Shown here: positions 62,039 to 64,000 of the stretch, piece by piece | How the letters are laid out: each line of letters starts with the position of its first letter | How positions within the stretch are numbered: position 1 is the first letter of the stretch | NCBI RefSeq assembly: GCF_048820975.1 | Contig: NZ_JBMEUF010000003.1 | Span: 62,001 to 126,000 of the forward strand | Source of the DNA: Glaciecola sp048820975 | GTDB lineage: Bacteria > Pseudomonadota > Gammaproteobacteria > Enterobacterales > Alteromonadaceae | DNA length: 64,000 bases | Reading direction: 5' to 3' | Program-made: the position numbers and the translations under genes | Notes under the pieces: generated by a model | Told to the model about the DNA's origin: nothing | Database searches by the model: none | Seen by the model: only the letters and a program-made list of their open reading frames with translations

Positions 62039-63652
62039 TTACTTCACCATATCAAGTGCTAGGGCTTCGGCAACGCGAATGCCATCAATACCGGCTGACC
62101 ATATTCCACCTGCGTAGCCGGCGCCTTCACCTGCTGGATACAAGCCTTTCACATTTATGCTTTCATAGTCTTTATTGCGCTTAATGCAAATGGGCGAAGA
62201 GGTTCGGGTTTCTACCCCTGTTAATAAACCATCGGCTTTTGCAAAGCCTTTAATTTGTTTATTAAAGGCAGGAATGGCTTCACGAATAGCCGCTGATACA
62301 AAATCAGGCACCACTTCACTTAAATTGGTAAGGGTAATACCCGGTGTATATGAAGGCTGTACTTCGCCTAAGCTTGCACTGGGCTCATTATTTAAAAAGT
62401 CACCAATGGTTTGGGCTGGTGCGTTGTAGTTTTCACCCCCTGCAGCATAAGCAAGCTCTTCTAATTTGCGTTGTAGATCAATGCCCGCTAATGGATGTTC
62501 AGGATAGTCTTTTTCAGGGGTAATACCTACCACAATAGCACTGTTGGCGTTGCGTTCATGGCGTGAGTATTGGCTCATGCCGTTGGTCACCACGCGGCCC
62601 GGCTCTGAGGCAGCCGCCACCACTGTACCGCCAGGGCACATACAAAAACTATATACACTGCGGCCATTTTTACAATGATGCACAAGTTTGTAGTCAGCTG
62701 CGCCTAAAATGGGGTGGCCGGCATTTTCACCAAAACGTTCTTGGTCAATCATGCTTTGTTCGTGCTCAATACGAAAGCCGACTGAAAATGGCTTAGCTTC
62801 TATATAAACGCCTTGGTCATATAAAGCTTGAAAGGTGTCACGCGCGCTGTGGCCCACCGCTAAAATTACGTGTTTGGTGGCAAGGTAGTCGCCGGTGGAT
62901 AAATGCAGGCCTTTAATTTGGTATTGTTCTTTGCTGCCTTCAAGTTCAAGCTTTTCAACGCGAGTGCTAAAGCGAATTTCTCCGCCTAGGGCAATAATAT
63001 TCTCGCGCATTTTTTCAACCATGTTAACCAATTTAAACGTACCAATATGGGGTTTGCTCACGTACATTATTTCGTCAGGCGCGCCTGCTTTTACAAATTC
63101 AGTTAATACTTTTCGACCGTAGTGTTTGCGGTCTTTTACTTGGCTGTAAAGCTTGCCGTCAGAAAATGTGCCGGCGCCGCCTTCACCAAATTGTACATTT
63201 GATTCAGGGTTAAGCGGTTTTTTACGCCAAAATCCGAAGGTGTCTTTGGTACGTTCACGCACGGCTTTACCGCGTTCAAGCACTATGGGTTTAAAACCCA
63301 TTTGGGCTAAAATAAGCGCAGCGAATAAACCACAAGGGCCTAAGCCAACTACCACTGGGCGATGCTCAAGCTGTTCAGGTGCTTGCGCTACAAATTTGTA
63401 GCTCATATCAGGGCTTAAGCGCACGTGCTGTGTGTGTTCAAATTTAGCGAGTAGGTCTTCCTGCTGAAGTACGGCTACGTCAAGCGTATAAATTAGTTGA
63501 ATATTTTTGTTGTTGCGTGCGTCATAGCCGCGTTTATGAACATTAAAGCTGATGAGCTGCGATGCATCAATATTAAGCGTGCTAAGAATAGCGCCGGTTA
63601 ATGCGTTTTCATCATGATTTAGGGGGAGTTTAATGTCAGTTAAACGTAGCAT
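62039..63652 (-). CDS. Uncharacterised FAD-dependent dehydrogenase (COG2509 family)
   Basis: 537-residue flavoprotein of the conserved COG2509 family. A short N-terminal domain of about 95 residues precedes the Rossmann motif VVVGLGPCGLFAALILAQMG (about residues 101-120) and the following ERGKAVRERTKD. Characteristic segments are NVQFGEGGAGTFSDGKLYSQ, CMCPGGTVVAAASEPGRVV and GLYPAGEGAGYAGGI at the C terminus. The reaction is unknown for the family; genes of this type are conserved single-copy in many bacteria. Starts at the ATG at 63652 and is convergent with moaC and divergent from fdxA. Confidence 0.92.
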   Translation of the reverse strand: MLRLTDIKLPLNHDENALTGAILSTLNIDASQLISFNVHKRGYDARNNKNIQLIYTLDVAVLQQEDLLAKFEHTQHVRLSPDMSYKFVAQAPEQLEHRPVVVGLGPCGLFAALILAQMGFKPIVLERGKAVRERTKDTFGFWRKKPLNPESNVQFGEGGAGTFSDGKLYSQVKDRKHYGRKVLTEFVKAGAPDEIMYVSKPHIGTFKLVNMVEKMRENIIALGGEIRFSTRVEKLELEGSKEQYQIKGLHLSTGDYLATKHVILAVGHSARDTFQALYDQGVYIEAKPFSVGFRIEHEQSMIDQERFGENAGHPILGAADYKLVHHCKNGRSVYSFCMCPGGTVVAAASEPGRVVTNGMSQYSRHERNANSAIVVGITPEKDYPEHPLAGIDLQRKLEELAYAAGGENYNAPAQTIGDFLNNEPSASLGEVQPSYTPGITLTNLSEVVPDFVSAAIREAIPAFNKQIKGFAKADGLLTGVETRTSSPICIKRNKDYESINVKGLYPAGEGAGYAGGIWSAGIDGIRVAEALALDMVK

Positions 63653-63852
63653 AATTCAGGTACTCTTTAAAACTGCCGAACAAAGGCGGCGCACACTTGT
63701 ATAAAAGGCGCATTTTAAAGCACTTAAGCTGGTATAGATAGCGCAATAAGTGCTTAAGCAGGGCAAATTAGCAAAGAAACTTGAGTTTTAAGCCCGCTTC
63801 TTTACACTTGCCACATTATATTCTTGTTCACCTTTTACCGTATGGGGCAATT

Positions 63853-64000
63853 ATGACCTTTGTAGTGACCGACAACTGCATTAAATGCAAATATACTGAT
63901 TGCGTAGCAGTATGCCCGGTAGATGCTTTCTTTGAAGGGCCTAACTTTTTAGCCATTGACCCAAACATTTGTATTGATTGCGCCTTATGTGTACCCGAGT
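63853..64000 (+). CDS. fdxA: 7Fe ferredoxin FdxA, 3' end outside the window
   Basis: First 49 residues of a ferredoxin of the [3Fe-4S][4Fe-4S] type, a small cytosolic electron carrier of about 107 residues in full. It starts MTFVVTDNCIKCKYTDCVAV as in Azotobacter-type FdxA, with Cys9, Cys17 and Cys21 plus Cys40, Cys43 and Cys46 in the spacing of cluster ligands. The residue after VCPVD is Ala where Azotobacter ferredoxin I has a free, non-ligand Cys. The reading frame is open to the last base of the window. Confidence 0.94.
   Translation, partial: MTFVVTDNCIKCKYTDCVAVCPVDAFFEGPNFLAIDPNICIDCALCVPE

Noticed and set aside
62175..63401. Several plus-strand open frames antisense to the COG2509 flavoprotein gene
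   Set aside because: They lie wholly within a conserved coding sequence on the other strand and have no recognisable motifs.

Overview
The window is a 64-kb piece of a chromosome from a moderately AT-rich marine-type gammaproteobacterium, most likely in the Alteromonadales (Colwellia, Thalassotalea, Pseudoalteromonas or Alteromonas relatives). Grounds for this are the YeeN-type YebC protein, a class A RNase P RNA, a large TonB receptor, a Vibrio VpsP-like exopolysaccharide protein, a LapD/LapG pair, an H-NOX operon and two proteins with a 'VSAP' variant of the PEP-CTERM sorting tail. The genus is inference; the class is fairly secure. No tRNA, rRNA, CRISPR array, phage or intact insertion sequence was seen.

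Layout. 1-2.2 kb: housekeeping (3' part of zapE, yeeN-like gene, rnpB). 2.2-9.1 kb: a LysR regulator divergent from a Tat-exported flavin amine oxidase, a diheme cytochrome c, an exported RidA protein and a TonB receptor, which read as one periplasmic amine or amino-acid oxidation module. 9.1-16.1 kb: a c-di-GMP phosphodiesterase-type GGDEF/EAL protein, a DesK/NarL-type two-component pair, a membrane protein, a TerB-like protein and a BrxR/CapW-like WYL regulator. 16.3-35.4 kb: the core exopolysaccharide locus: initiating phosphoglycosyltransferase, outer-membrane barrel, Wza-like export protein, Wzc-like tyrosine kinase, PHP-type phosphatase, VpsP-like protein and a ligase/polymerase, then a LapD/LapG adhesin-retention pair and a run of glycosyltransferases ending in an unrecognised secreted protein. 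35.4-53.6 kb: a visibly more AT-rich, mosaic accessory segment with three acyltransferases, a second polymerase/ligase, two Wzx-type flippases, a GT32-type transferase, a pyruvyltransferase, an SDR, a MenD-like ThDP enzyme, an IS3 transposase remnant, a VSAP-tailed secreted protein and a sulfotransferase. 53.6-56.9 kb: a 140-bp duplicated scrap of manC, a cyclophilin lipoprotein, manC itself and a second VSAP-tailed protein. 57.1-60.9 kb: H-NOX, hybrid histidine kinase and response regulator. 61-64 kb: moaB, moaC, a COG2509 flavoprotein and the start of fdxA.

How it fits together. Most of the window concerns surface polysaccharide and its control. GDP-mannose comes from ManC. The repeat unit is started on undecaprenyl phosphate by the WcaJ-like enzyme, extended by about seven glycosyltransferases and probably decorated with acyl, pyruvyl and sulfate groups. 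It is then flipped, polymerised and exported under Wzc/phosphatase control. c-di-GMP enters through the GGDEF/EAL protein and the LapD receptor, and an NO/heme input through the H-NOX kinase may act on the same lifestyle switch; that link is inferred from proximity only. The accessory segment carries signs of past rearrangement: duplicated functions, gene blocks on alternating strands, an IS3 relic and a relic of manC at its right edge.

The best candidates for something undescribed are the periplasmic amine oxidase-cytochrome-RidA module, the MenD-like ThDP enzyme in the polysaccharide operon, the secreted 658-residue protein at the end of the glycosyltransferase operon, and the response regulator with an unfamiliar output domain beside H-NOX.
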